Source: Flavobacterium sp. N502540 (lineage in GTDB: Bacteria; Bacteroidota; Bacteroidia; Flavobacteriales; Flavobacteriaceae). From it: a stretch of 64,000 nucleotides of DNA. How positions within the stretch are numbered: position 1 is the first letter of the stretch; every line of letters starts with the position of its first letter. The position numbers were made by a program, and so were the translations under genes. Below the pieces are notes generated by a model that did not search any database, was not told the origin of the DNA, and saw only the letters and a program-made list of their open reading frames with translations. The DNA is taken from assembly GCF_025947365.1 (NCBI RefSeq), contig NZ_CP110012.1, positions 3,038,001 to 3,102,000 of the forward strand, given 5' to 3'. Below are positions 36,943 to 46,682 of the stretch, piece by piece.

Positions 36943-39147
36943 TTATAGTTCAAACAATGATTTGTTGCTGCCGAATTTGAAGAGGTTGACAAAAAAAGCG
37001 CCATCGACCAAAATAGATATGCCGCTTCCTGCTACCCATTTATGTTCGATTTGGCTAGGCACATTTCCTGATCCGGTCAGAACTTCGGATCTCCCGACAT
37101 GCAGTATATAGGCAACAGAAACACCGCTGAATATTTCCAGTCCGACACCTGGGTAGAAACTTTCGGTGATATCCTTCATGGAAAAGCCTGTATAAAGGAA
37201 AGGTGATACTTTTCCTTTCCAGACATTGATATCCCTGATGTCTGTTTTGCAGAAAAAGATCTGAACGCCAAAAGTGCCGTCTATTCCAGCCCGGTCTTCC
37301 GTTAGACTGAACGAATTGTCTGAATTTTTTGTGTAGTCCTTGATTTTTAGATTACTGAAGACCATTCCCGCCTTGAAGCGTACGTTATAGAGCTTGTTGA
37401 CCCTGAAATTTCCTTTGAATACTTCTACAGGGGCATCTTTAGTTCCCGTGCTTAAGGTGTAATCAAGGCGTTGCGGCGCGTCAAAGACTGTATTGTAGTT
37501 TAAATTCTCAGTCTTATAGATTGGTGAAGCGCTTTTGGCAAACAGTACAGGCAGTTTGGGCTCAACTTTTAACGATTGCAAAAATTCGATTTTTTTTTCA
37601 AACAGCTGATAATTTTTCAGGAAAAGCAATAGCTCCGGATTTTGAGGTGCAGTTCCCTGGTCATTAAAAGAAAAGGTCGGTTCGATTTCTTCTGTTATTT
37701 GTCCATCATCGGACGTAATAGCAGTAGGAATTACCTGAATTTTGGTCGGATCCCCTTCTTTTTTGTTTTGGGTGAAAATTGAGACTTGGTCTTTTTCAGT
37801 TACTTCCTTTAAAGGATCAGTCATTAGGAGATAGTTTTCTGCAGCATCATGCGATATCATATAGTTATTCTGCTTCTCGCCGGTGATCTTTACTATTCCG
37901 CTGTACCAATAGGTGTCAGAGCTGTTGGTTGCAGGAATTGCTTTACTTTCTGCTTTCAGTCTTGCCTTTATGCCTGAAATGACTTCCAGATCCTTGTCCA
38001 AGCTGCCGCTCAAGGATGTCAGCTTAAAAGCCTCCTTTGCGACCATGGCGTCAAATGTCTCCACTAATGCTTTTTCCTTTTCGGTCACTTTTGCCGGTTC
38101 AGCATTGGAAGAGCCCGCAATTAGGGGCTGCGCCTGATAATCAAATGGATTTGTGGTTGGCAGCCCTTTAGTAAGCCACATCCAATCAAGAAACCAGGAT
38201 TTGATATTTTCGGACCGCAATTCATTCAGCATATCTTCTGCCATTTGGTTAAGGTCTCCAAGAGATTTGTTGCTTGCTAGTATCCACTGGTTGTCTACTG
38301 GATTTGCGGTTGGATCCTTGAAGAATAGTGCTCCATGATCCGCTCTCACCTTCAGCCTGGCAAGATCAGCGATAAACTGCGGATTCATTTTGTCCTTTAT
38401 AATTTTCAGGGCTTTTTTAAGCTCAGACTGCTGGTAGTTGATTTCTGGCCTTTTCAGCTGCTCCTGAATTTTCGCATTTATAGAATTCTTTTCTCTAAGC
38501 TCAAACTTTACAGTTTCGTAACCGTTTGCCATAGTTGTTTCAATGATATTGATTTTCAGGCTCTTGTTTAAACTATCTAATGAGGCTTTGAAATTCAGTG
38601 TTTCTGGTTTCAGCTCATGCCCGAGCTTGTCGTAGTATCTGATATCGAGGCTGAATGCCGGCAGAATCAAGTTTTTTAAGGGCGGGACTATAGTAGTGTC
38701 TTTTAATGATTTCAACATATCGTCCGTTTTGCAGGTCTGGTCATAATCTAAAAAAATAAGCCGCTCTTCTATGATTGCCTTGTCGCCATCCGAAAGGTAA
38801 TCAAGTACGGACGTGATTTCCTTGCCCATTGCGCATCGCACCTTAAAGATCTGCGTATTATCCTCATCAATGATTTGATATGTCTTGCTATTCTGGATGT
38901 TTCCCATTGCAACAAGATAAACTTCAATGGCATCTTTGATTCTTTTTTGCAAATAGTCCTGTGAACAGTTTATCTTGAAGGCAAGCTTTTCATCATCTTT
39001 TACTATTTGCGGGGGAGGCGAAGTCAAAATCCCGCTTCCGGTGAATTCTATAGTATGGGTAGTGGTCTTGGTCTGGCCAAAAGCATTGTGGAAAAAAAAT
39101 AATGGTAGGATAATCAATCTGAAAATTTTGGAGGTGACGTTAATCAT
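36943..39147 (-). CDS. Exported hypothetical protein, possibly outer-membrane associated
   Basis: A 734-residue protein with a signal peptide (residues 1-24, ending NAFGQ). The N-terminal half is mixed and charged. The last ~150 residues alternate like beta-strands of an outer-membrane barrel (VRFKAGMVFSNLKIKDY, GTFGVQIFFC, PGVGLEIFSGVSVAY) and end in a hydrophobic FEL. No known domain was recognised. It is the first gene of the operon with the metzincin and the lipoprotein, which suggests a secreted proteolytic or surface system. Confidence 0.78.
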   Translation of the reverse strand: MINVTSKIFRLIILPLFFFHNAFGQTKTTTHTIEFTGSGILTSPPPQIVKDDEKLAFKINCSQDYLQKRIKDAIEVYLVAMGNIQNSKTYQIIDEDNTQIFKVRCAMGKEITSVLDYLSDGDKAIIEERLIFLDYDQTCKTDDMLKSLKDTTIVPPLKNLILPAFSLDIRYYDKLGHELKPETLNFKASLDSLNKSLKINIIETTMANGYETVKFELREKNSINAKIQEQLKRPEINYQQSELKKALKIIKDKMNPQFIADLARLKVRADHGALFFKDPTANPVDNQWILASNKSLGDLNQMAEDMLNELRSENIKSWFLDWMWLTKGLPTTNPFDYQAQPLIAGSSNAEPAKVTEKEKALVETFDAMVAKEAFKLTSLSGSLDKDLEVISGIKARLKAESKAIPATNSSDTYWYSGIVKITGEKQNNYMISHDAAENYLLMTDPLKEVTEKDQVSIFTQNKKEGDPTKIQVIPTAITSDDGQITEEIEPTFSFNDQGTAPQNPELLLFLKNYQLFEKKIEFLQSLKVEPKLPVLFAKSASPIYKTENLNYNTVFDAPQRLDYTLSTGTKDAPVEVFKGNFRVNKLYNVRFKAGMVFSNLKIKDYTKNSDNSFSLTEDRAGIDGTFGVQIFFCKTDIRDINVWKGKVSPFLYTGFSMKDITESFYPGVGLEIFSGVSVAYILHVGRSEVLTGSGNVPSQIEHKWVAGSGISILVDGAFFVNLFKFGSNKSLFEL

Positions 39148-39457
39148 ATTGCAAGTGGTTACGTTAAAATTATTTTTAATTTATTAATGATTAAAATAAG
39201 GATTTACGCTAAAATGATGGTCATATATTGGAGCATGAATGAATATGGCATGTAGTATTTCTCCATAGAGGCTTTAGAGGCATGATTATATATTCCGATA
39301 ATAATATGCTCTTTAAGGATTTCTTTTAAAATGATTTAAAGATATACGTTCCAGCACTATCAGCAATAGGTGGAAATACCTGTTTTTATTCTTGAAAATT
39401 CAATGTTGTTTTTTTTGTTGGAAATTTTTAATTGATTACCAGTATTTTGAGTTTGAC

Positions 39458-39472
39458 TTTTGGCAAACTGCA
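39458..39472 (+). repeat. Direct repeat copy 2 (15 bp)
   Basis: The same TTTTGGCAAACTGCA as at 26275-26289, 13.2 kb away and in the same orientation, again with TAGT just downstream. Confidence 0.4.
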
Positions 39473-39609
39473 TTAGTATTTGCCGATGTGCCATTTTTAG
39501 CTTTTAATGCTTTATGAATATTAGCTTTTAGTGTCGTTTGTTCAGTTTTCTTTTTGTTGCCATAATTGTTAAAGTACTATAAAAGGCTGTCAGATATTTT
39601 GCAAATAAT

Positions 39610-39617
39610 TATATTTG
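39610..39617 (+). promoter_or_regulatory. Candidate Bacteroidota -7 promoter element
   Basis: TATATTTG matches the Bacteroidota TAnnTTTG consensus 45 bases before the ATG of the next gene. No well-spaced -33 TTTG was found, so the call is weak. Confidence 0.3.
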
Positions 39618-39661
39618 ATACATTATATCTTCGCTGAATATTCAGCATTCAAATCTTTTTT

Positions 39662-39907
39662 ATGGAAAAAGCAATACGACTAAAAGTGAAGAAAGATTTG
39701 GGTCCACGCGAGCAGGCCAATATCATTAAGCTGAAGGGAAGCCTGATTTCTAGAGGTTACACGGAGATTATCCATATCTCGGATCAGGATGAGGAATATC
39801 ATATCAATACGTTTGAGACTTCTGGGGAGCGGCTCAATGAGGTGCATCAGTTTATTTCGGCATTCATAAGCAGGGAAAATCTCTCAGATACTCTTTTTAT
39901 TAATTAG
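39662..39907 (+). CDS. Small conserved-looking hypothetical protein, 81 aa
   Basis: An acidic/basic mixed, probably alpha/beta protein (MEKAIRLKVKKDLGPREQAN, SRGYTEIIHISDQDEEYHI) with no signal or membrane segment. It is 192 bases upstream of the Septu-like ATPase gene on the same strand, so it may be an accessory of that system or unrelated cargo. The family is not recognised. Confidence 0.6.
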   Translation: MEKAIRLKVKKDLGPREQANIIKLKGSLISRGYTEIIHISDQDEEYHINTFETSGERLNEVHQFISAFISRENLSDTLFIN

Positions 39908-40099
39908 AAGCTCTATAAGAAGGAGGATAAATGTGGCTTGCATGGAGAGAAAACCACTCGATTTGTAATTTTTCACACCAATGGTTACTATAACTTACTT
40001 TTAAAATATTAGCCAGATAGATAATTAAATCGATTCTTTTCTGGAAATAGGATCCATGATCATATAGTTTATCTTTACTGGCAGCACCAATACTAAATT

Positions 40100-42220
40100 A
40101 TGAATGATTTCAAATTAATTGCCATAATTCCCCTTAGCGGTTGCAACAGCGCTTTTTCCAAAAGCCTTACTCTGGGAACTCCATTTCAATTTTATCAGCA
40201 TTACGATATTTTAACGGAAGCAAATGAAAAAATCACAAATGTAACTGCAATTGAAAAACTCCACAGCGTAAAGGATTTATATAAATTAAGCAATGGCATC
40301 AAGCTTAATATTTCTGCAGTTGCAGGTAAGAACGGTTCTGGAAAGAGCACCATTTTTGAACTGTTTTATTACGCTATATATCTGACTGCAACAAGACCAT
40401 CAGAAGGAGAAGAGCCCCTTCTCAATAAAGCTTTTGGGTATCTGCAATATCAGAAAAATACTGCTGAACAGCACCGCAGATCACTCATTCATGCGGCCAA
40501 GCTTCCAGGGTTTGAAAAATTAGACGCAGAAAAAACAAAGAAAATTGATAATCTTGAAGTGTATATCTTCGAAATTATAAGGGAGAACGAACTAAAGATC
40601 AATGCGTCGCGTTTTTCTTCTCTCCCTCAAATTTACGAACATGTATCAGCGCAGCTTCAGAACAGAATCTCTGATTTGGACTTTGAGATTGAGCAGGAAA
40701 AAGCAAAGGAATCTCTTCTTGACGAGTCATTTAATGTTTCGGTGCTTTATGAAACAGGGGGAGAAATCAGGGAGCTGCTCTGCAGGGGAGGAGAGGTGGA
40801 ACATTCCAGATTTGACCAGAAATTGGACGGGGCAAAATTTCCACTGGAGAATTTCAGTCTGAATGACTTTTTTTATACTATAAGCCTTAACTACTCGCAC
40901 CACAGCCTGAATTCAAAAAACCTTGGGCATTGGATCAACAAGCTCTTTCATAAAAACGATGGCTACAGGACTCCTGTTGTGATCAATCCTATGCGCCATG
41001 AGGGGAATTTCAATATCAACGACGAGCTAAAGCTTTCCCGTGAGCGCCTACTTTCAAACTTGGCTTATAATTTGATCAATAGCGATGATAATCTGCTTCT
41101 TGACAGATACAAGGTTACCAGATTTATTTTTACGCCAAAGCTTGGCCCTGGATTAAAAGATATCGATCAGCTTACGTTAAGGGTTGCAAAGGAAAGAAGT
41201 GGCCTAAATCTTAGACAAGCCAAGGGAGCCTACTCTGATGTGGCGTTTGAATATCTTAATAAGAAAATTTCAAAAATTTCTGATAGCTATGGTTTTTTAA
41301 AAGATAATGGTGAGGAGGACTGGATTTTTGAAAGAAATATTTTTACCGACAAAAGCCATATAATGAGAAAGATTGACGGGACGCTTAATTATCTGAAGTT
41401 TGTCAATACCGATTCGCATAATAAAATCTGGGGCAATGGTAACGCATATGGGCCAATTTCAGTTGCCTCAGAGAAATTCAAGAGATACCTGCAGCTCTTT
41501 GGTAAAGAAGCTGAGCAGGCCAAGCCTGAGGACATCATCAAGTTTGCGCTTCCTGGTTTTTTTAATATTGACTTCGAATTTGTGGACACCAAAAACAAAA
41601 GTACTAAAATCAAACTCAGTGATATGAGCTCGGGAGAGCAGCAATCGATTTTCAATATAAACACGATCCTATACCACTTGTATAATATACAGTCGATACA
41701 TCCTAAAGATAAAGATGTTAAGAAAAAAGGCGCTTCCTCGAAAAGGGCTGCCTATTCCAACGTAAACATCGTGCTGGATGAAGTGGAACTGTATTATCAT
41801 CCTCAGATGCAGCGCGCTTTGGTCAAGAGCATGGTCAGCTCGCTTGAGAATCTAAAAGGGTCAAGTGGTATAAAATCTATAAATATCTGCATCCTGACCC
41901 ACTCGCCTTTCATACTTTCGGACATACCTGCATGCAATGTACTTCTTTTGGAGCGCGGCAAAAAAGGAAATTCAGTGGTGAAGCCCAGCACAGGAGAAAG
42001 TTTCGCAGCCAACATAAACGATCTGCTTGCAGACAGCTTCTTTTTGGAGGATACCCTGATGGGGGATTTTGCATCACAGGAAATCACCTCCCTCATTGAA
42101 AGAATAGACAGCGGAAACTCTGCAGAGCAGGATGATTATTTCATCGAGATGATAGGTGACCCTTATCTAAAAACGAGTCTTAGAACCTTTAAAAAATCCC
42201 ATGATAAAGATAGTAATTGA
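40100..42220 (+). CDS. ptuA: Septu PtuA-like ATPase (SMC/ABC-type P-loop)
   Basis: A 706-residue ABC/SMC-class ATPase. Walker A is AGKNGSGKST (Lys82), the signature is DMSSGEQQ (about 508-515), Walker B is IVLDEVELYYHP (Asp560, Glu561), and the H-loop is LTHSPF. The insert between Walker A and signature is ~420 residues, with helical segments, and the C terminus continues past the H-loop with GDFASQEI, as in PtuA-type ATPases. In Septu, PtuA forms a complex with the HNH nuclease PtuB and restricts phage. The HNH gene overlaps this one by 20 bases, so production of the two is coupled. Other ATPase/HNH defence pairs exist, so the Septu name is by family resemblance. Confidence 0.82.
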   Translation: MNDFKLIAIIPLSGCNSAFSKSLTLGTPFQFYQHYDILTEANEKITNVTAIEKLHSVKDLYKLSNGIKLNISAVAGKNGSGKSTIFELFYYAIYLTATRPSEGEEPLLNKAFGYLQYQKNTAEQHRRSLIHAAKLPGFEKLDAEKTKKIDNLEVYIFEIIRENELKINASRFSSLPQIYEHVSAQLQNRISDLDFEIEQEKAKESLLDESFNVSVLYETGGEIRELLCRGGEVEHSRFDQKLDGAKFPLENFSLNDFFYTISLNYSHHSLNSKNLGHWINKLFHKNDGYRTPVVINPMRHEGNFNINDELKLSRERLLSNLAYNLINSDDNLLLDRYKVTRFIFTPKLGPGLKDIDQLTLRVAKERSGLNLRQAKGAYSDVAFEYLNKKISKISDSYGFLKDNGEEDWIFERNIFTDKSHIMRKIDGTLNYLKFVNTDSHNKIWGNGNAYGPISVASEKFKRYLQLFGKEAEQAKPEDIIKFALPGFFNIDFEFVDTKNKSTKIKLSDMSSGEQQSIFNINTILYHLYNIQSIHPKDKDVKKKGASSKRAAYSNVNIVLDEVELYYHPQMQRALVKSMVSSLENLKGSSGIKSINICILTHSPFILSDIPACNVLLLERGKKGNSVVKPSTGESFAANINDLLADSFFLEDTLMGDFASQEITSLIERIDSGNSAEQDDYFIEMIGDPYLKTSLRTFKKSHDKDSN

Positions 42221-43409
42221 TAAAGCTTCTGTTCGAGAAAAAGAATATACTACAGTAATGGTGGGCCCGCTGCAAAGAAGAATAGGCCATCTTAAATTGT
42301 CTCTCGAGCATCTGTTGGGGCACTCAAGGGATATAAAAAATAATGGAATAGAAAGCTACAAGCACACTACAAAGAGAATAATCCTTCTGATAGAGAAAAA
42401 AAAGAAGCACGGCAAAAAAGAAGCTTTTCATACGCCGCATTATATGGACACTATCGACAAATACCGCAATGGCAATAATAAATTAAAACAATTTAACCTC
42501 CAGGGACTGCTGGATTATCTGGATGATCTTGAGAAGTATGATTCAAAAGGGCTTAAAGAGATGCTTTTATGGCCTGCCAGCGACCTATACGACCAGAATA
42601 AATCTCTCACAAACAGGTTTAATGAATGTGAGATCACAATTCTGACTTATGCAATTTCCTATGATTATGGAGAGCTTGCAAACGTGGCAAAAAAATTTTT
42701 CAGGACCCATAATTTTGTCCATTCCTGCCCTTACTGCAATCTAGAGAACGCTAAATATGAGAAAGGAAATAGGGGAACTGCAAGAGGGCATGTGCTCGAC
42801 CACTTTTTCTGCCAGGCAAAATTTCCAATGCTGGTGTTGTGTATGTACAATCTTGTGCCGTGCGGCACTGACTGCAATGGCACCGATAATAAGGGACAGA
42901 TTCCTTTTACCAAAGAATTCCATCTGAATCCCTATGTGGCGGGGTTCAATGAAAAGATGTTTTTCAGCCCCGTAAAGAAAGGCAGGAAGGTCATTGGGAT
43001 AGAAGTGCAGCACAATTCTGGTTGTGCTCCGGGGACAGTTCACTACAAGCAGATTTTTGGAGACTCTACTGATGCAACCGATGAAAGATTCAAAAAGGGC
43101 AATATGAATGTATTTGAATTGGAACGCAAATACGTTGATAAAATTTTCAAGGCGCAGAAGGTGCTCAATACAATAGACAAACGAGTAAACGGTCTTGGCG
43201 CAATCAAAAAGTTTTTGGATATGATCAAAGGCAGAGACGCAGGCAAAGATCATAAAAACTGGTACTTAGAAGAAATGGAGGCAAGTTTTGATCCGGAGGA
43301 ATTCCGATTCCACGATATGTCAAAATTTATCAGAGACATTCATGACTCTTATATTCTCGAGAGCCGCCAAAGCAAGACAGATTTTATAAAGGCAATGATC
43401 AAGTATTGA
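42201..43409 (+). CDS. ptuB: Septu PtuB-like HNH endonuclease
   Basis: A 402-residue protein whose central part has the HNH/beta-beta-alpha nuclease signature: zinc-type CPYC (Cys176, Cys179), LDHFF with Asp200-His201, then NLVPCGTDCN and a following Lys. This spacing, CxxC ... DH(F/Y) ... NL.P.C..CN..K, is the PtuB pattern. It is expected to cut nucleic acid under control of the ATPase encoded just upstream. N-terminal (1-170) and C-terminal (250-402) regions are helical and longer than I recall for small PtuB proteins, so this is a large variant. Confidence 0.8.
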   Translation: MIKIVIDKASVREKEYTTVMVGPLQRRIGHLKLSLEHLLGHSRDIKNNGIESYKHTTKRIILLIEKKKKHGKKEAFHTPHYMDTIDKYRNGNNKLKQFNLQGLLDYLDDLEKYDSKGLKEMLLWPASDLYDQNKSLTNRFNECEITILTYAISYDYGELANVAKKFFRTHNFVHSCPYCNLENAKYEKGNRGTARGHVLDHFFCQAKFPMLVLCMYNLVPCGTDCNGTDNKGQIPFTKEFHLNPYVAGFNEKMFFSPVKKGRKVIGIEVQHNSGCAPGTVHYKQIFGDSTDATDERFKKGNMNVFELERKYVDKIFKAQKVLNTIDKRVNGLGAIKKFLDMIKGRDAGKDHKNWYLEEMEASFDPEEFRFHDMSKFIRDIHDSYILESRQSKTDFIKAMIKY

Positions 43410-43520
43410 TATTTGAGTTTTTGCGAATCTCTGCCAAATGGCAGGAGCTCTATCAGCTTTGTTAATTGAGGAGGAAAAACAAGAAAACCCTAAATTGCAG
43501 TTTTAACAAATTACAGCCAA

Positions 43521-45452
43521 ATGAGCCAGAAAAATAACGGTGCAGAAACAAAGGATATAATAATTGAAAATGCGGCGCAGCTTTGGACATTTCTAAAACA
43601 GAGCGGAGGCATCGACATAAAATATTACGACAAGGAAATCTTCAATTCAAAGGATACAGATCTTAATCTCTATTCTCTCTTGGGTATAGGAAGCAATCAC
43701 GGAAGCATCGAGGAAAATCTTGCGGCAGGCGGGGTCGGTTTGGAAACTTTTCTCCAGGTCCTGCTTCAGGCATTCCATCCCTACAGCCTGATGATGGTGG
43801 AGATTTGCGCTTTTTTTGAGAAGTATGAGGCAAAGTATGCGAAGGAGAATATCAAGATCAAGTTTGATTTTGGCCAGCAGTCTGGTAATATCGGGTTTGA
43901 TCTGCAAAATTTCCGAGAGAGGCTGAAGCAGTTCCAAATTATGGAGAGGCAGGTGACAGTTTATGAAATTACTATCAATCAGCTCAGCGGTCTGTATGCT
44001 ATTTTTAAGCAGGAAGGCAGGCCTGCTATAGAAGATGCTTCGGCTAGAGGCTGGATCGAGGCATACCGTCCCGACGGCAGGGAGGCGTTTTTCAATAAGC
44101 CGGATATTGACGCTCCTGTCACCGGGCATGATGATCTGGACCATTATCTAGCCATCCTGATGGATATTTGGAGGTCTTTTGTGAATTCCTGCCGCAAATA
44201 TGGAAAGACGCTTACAGAACTGAAAAACAGTTCCTTGAGCAACGGTGGTTTTGACCGCGACAGGAATGTTTTGGAGGATCAGGAGCTGCTGCGTCAGGTG
44301 GCTCTTGACCATTGGCCCGCATTTTTTCTGGAAAGGCTCTTCGGCACGATCCAGGAAATTCAGAAGATGCAGGAAATCCAGCGCAATATGAGATTCGTGG
44401 GACTTTGTGCTGAACTGAGGAAATTTATCTCGACTCTGAACAAGAACATTGCCACTATTGCAGAAGAAAAGCTGGTGGAAGAGCTTCTTAATATTTTGAG
44501 CCTTCCTCTCTGGAAGCATCGCTATGAACTGTATGCTACTTGGATTCTGGCCAGAATCGATAGGGCCTTTGATGGGTGTGAGGTTGAGCTGCACCATAAA
44601 GAGGGTATCCTTGCTCTAAGTTTCAAAGATACACACATCGCTACGATAAAAACCAGAGACGATGTGCTTGAGCTTTGGTCGGAAGTCAGAAGTCTGCTTG
44701 CAAATCCTAGCAGTGCGAAAAGAAAAGCAGCCATCCAGCCTGATTACAGGATCCTCCCCGCTGGAACACTTAGCTCACCTGAAAGGCATATTGCCGCTAT
44801 TGAGGTGAAACAGCATAAATCCACAAGCAGAAGGAATTTTATGGAGGCGTTGAACGATTATGCGGCCGCGTTGCCAAATGCGCTTGTCGTTTTGGTGAAT
44901 TACGGTCCAGTGAGCAAAAATATGCCGTTAGCATTTCCCGAACGAAGCATTTATATGGGCCAGATCATGCCCGACGGCGATAACGCCTATAAGCTGACAG
45001 AACAGCTTTCAGCCTTGATAGCAAAACCCAATCAGGGCAAAGGTGCTGCGAAAGATAATCTGGATTCAAGAGAACAGGCCCTGTTTTATGCACAGGAAAT
45101 AGAAGCAGTATATGTTGATGTCTCGGGATCCCTCAATACCCCTCAATACAAGATGTTTTTGGAGGCCATGCTGTACAGGCTGGTTGGTCCAGTCGGGGTA
45201 AAAAAGATAGCGGCTGTGGATACTGAACTGAGAAAAGAATGGGAAAACCCAGATCTCGGTTCATTAGCGGAGCTTACAGCAATGCAGTTCAAGGGTGATA
45301 CTGATTTTAAGGAGCTTTTGCCTGATGAGAGCAAAAAGACGTTGGTCATAACAGATCCGCAGGGCTATACCCGCTGCGTAAAAAAGGCGCTCACTGCAGG
45401 ATGCTGTCTGATTTATGATAAGGGCAAGACTAAATTTTTAAAAATAGAATAG
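43521..45452 (+). CDS. Unrecognised protein with PD-(D/E)xK-like core and VWA-like C terminus
   Basis: A 643-residue protein 111 bases after the HNH gene on the same strand. Residues 1-390 are largely helical without a recognised domain. Residues about 395-470 contain PDYRIL with Asp408, then IEVKQHK with Glu428 and Lys430, the D...ExK arrangement of PD-(D/E)xK nucleases. The following segment (ALNDYAAALPNALVVLVNYGP) fits that fold. About residue 530 onward reads YVDVSGSLN, a DxSxS metal-ion site (Asp533, Ser535, Ser537) as in von Willebrand A domains, with strand-like repeats after it. A nuclease-like core plus VWA-like domain beside a Septu-like pair suggests a third component or a separate effector. 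Confidence 0.75.
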   Translation: MSQKNNGAETKDIIIENAAQLWTFLKQSGGIDIKYYDKEIFNSKDTDLNLYSLLGIGSNHGSIEENLAAGGVGLETFLQVLLQAFHPYSLMMVEICAFFEKYEAKYAKENIKIKFDFGQQSGNIGFDLQNFRERLKQFQIMERQVTVYEITINQLSGLYAIFKQEGRPAIEDASARGWIEAYRPDGREAFFNKPDIDAPVTGHDDLDHYLAILMDIWRSFVNSCRKYGKTLTELKNSSLSNGGFDRDRNVLEDQELLRQVALDHWPAFFLERLFGTIQEIQKMQEIQRNMRFVGLCAELRKFISTLNKNIATIAEEKLVEELLNILSLPLWKHRYELYATWILARIDRAFDGCEVELHHKEGILALSFKDTHIATIKTRDDVLELWSEVRSLLANPSSAKRKAAIQPDYRILPAGTLSSPERHIAAIEVKQHKSTSRRNFMEALNDYAAALPNALVVLVNYGPVSKNMPLAFPERSIYMGQIMPDGDNAYKLTEQLSALIAKPNQGKGAAKDNLDSREQALFYAQEIEAVYVDVSGSLNTPQYKMFLEAMLYRLVGPVGVKKIAAVDTELRKEWENPDLGSLAELTAMQFKGDTDFKELLPDESKKTLVITDPQGYTRCVKKALTAGCCLIYDKGKTKFLKIE

Positions 45453-45488
45453 TATGCAGCATCAATGGCCGGGTCTTTTGATCATCCG

Positions 45489-45514
45489 CAAAGCCGGGTT
45501 GCGCTTTGGCTTTG
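45489..45514. other. Hairpin between convergent genes
   Basis: CAAAGCC (45489-45495) pairs with GGCTTTG (45508-45514) across a 12-base loop in the 101-base gap between two convergent genes. It has no T tract; it may help end transcription from either side. Confidence 0.35.
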
Positions 45515-45553
45515 AAATGCATTTGCTGAAAGCTGGATCTCGAAGATGAATTT

Positions 45554-46672
45554 TCAGCGGAGCTTTTTGAAAAGCGCCATCAAATAATTATAAAGCTCGC
45601 TGTCAACCTCTTCAATGGAGCCTATGGCATCTGAATCGAAAAACTTATACATTCCTCCTCCGGCTCCGCCATGTTCGAACTCTTCGTAAAGGCCTATGGA
45701 CTTCAGCTTTTCAGATACATTGTGCTTCTGGGTTTGGTGATCCTGGCCCGGATTCCAGAAATCAATCTGCGCATTTCCGCCTGATAGCAGCTGCACATCA
45801 ATTTTGTAAAGAATATCATTGTCATAATATCTCTCGAAGAGCTGATGGTTTGGGCGGTATCGGTATATTTTTTTAAAGGGGGCGTAGTCTCCGTTTATTT
45901 TTTCAAGCAGAAGATCCGTGCGGTACTCGTCTAATCCTGCAACCAGTGCGGCTACAGCTTTTGCTTTTTGATAACCGCTGTCTGTGCTTATGATCTTATA
46001 AAAATCTTCTTTGATCTCTCTGTCCATGCCTTGCTGGGATAAATGTTTAATTAGTTTTAAATATTGGAAAATAAATGAGCGCGAGTGCTCGTCTTTGGAT
46101 ATTTCGTAGCATTTTTGAAGCCATCCCCGGCATAAATCGTCATTGTTTTTAAAGGCTGTGAGGTTCAAAATTTTTGCGTTGAGCTCCAGGTTGTCTGTCC
46201 ATGGAGCATTCTTGTTGCCATGCAGGGTAAGATATATGATGCTATCAACCTGGAAACCGCAGCTCTGGGCATAATTGTAATAATTTTCAAGCTGGTTTTC
46301 CATATCTCCTGCATTGTTTATTTTATTTTCAATTATGATTGTTTTTTTTGAGGTGCTGTCGGTGATCCAGATATCAATTTTTCCTTTTTCTCTTGTGACC
46401 TGGCAGAGCCCGTAGTGGCTTTTGTCTATCTGGGCGCCCAAAAAAATCAGATAATCTAGAAATAGGTCTAAAAAGGCATTGTGGTGCCCATGACGTTCCT
46501 GAGGATCCAGCAGGAGCTTGATCACGTCGCTGTGAAAATTTTCAAGATAGGCATTGTAGGAGGAAATGGTAAAGAGATTAAACCGGTTGAGCTCCATCTG
46601 CTGTTGCACATCGCCGATTCTTTTCTCTATGCCGTCAAATTCCTTTAATGCCAGAAACGAAGCAATATCCAT
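45554..46672 (-). CDS. PD-(D/E)xK nuclease-superfamily protein
   Basis: The start at 46672 (MDIASFLALKEFDGI) is preferred to an upstream in-frame ATG at 46786, which would run 104 bases into the neighbouring gene. The protein has 372 residues. It resembles the PDDEXK_1 family (PF14281 from memory): an N-terminal ISSYNAYLENFHSDVIKLLL with HGHHNAFLDLF, then the catalytic core GKIDIWI (Asp100), TIIIENKINN (Glu115, Lys117) and a following Gln127. These are restriction-type or repair-type nucleases common in defence islands. It begins 10 bases after the stop of the membrane-nuclease gene, so the two are one operon. Confidence 0.82.
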   Translation of the reverse strand: MDIASFLALKEFDGIEKRIGDVQQQMELNRFNLFTISSYNAYLENFHSDVIKLLLDPQERHGHHNAFLDLFLDYLIFLGAQIDKSHYGLCQVTREKGKIDIWITDSTSKKTIIIENKINNAGDMENQLENYYNYAQSCGFQVDSIIYLTLHGNKNAPWTDNLELNAKILNLTAFKNNDDLCRGWLQKCYEISKDEHSRSFIFQYLKLIKHLSQQGMDREIKEDFYKIISTDSGYQKAKAVAALVAGLDEYRTDLLLEKINGDYAPFKKIYRYRPNHQLFERYYDNDILYKIDVQLLSGGNAQIDFWNPGQDHQTQKHNVSEKLKSIGLYEEFEHGGAGGGMYKFFDSDAIGSIEEVDSELYNYLMALFKKLR

Positions 46673-46682
46673 ATTGTTTTTT

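Larger units (their letters stand above)
39148..39661. other. Divergent intergenic region
   Basis: 514 bases between divergent genes, AT-rich, with no credible frame. It contains the second copy of the 15-bp direct repeat (39458-39472) and a promoter-like element near 39610. Confidence 0.5.
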
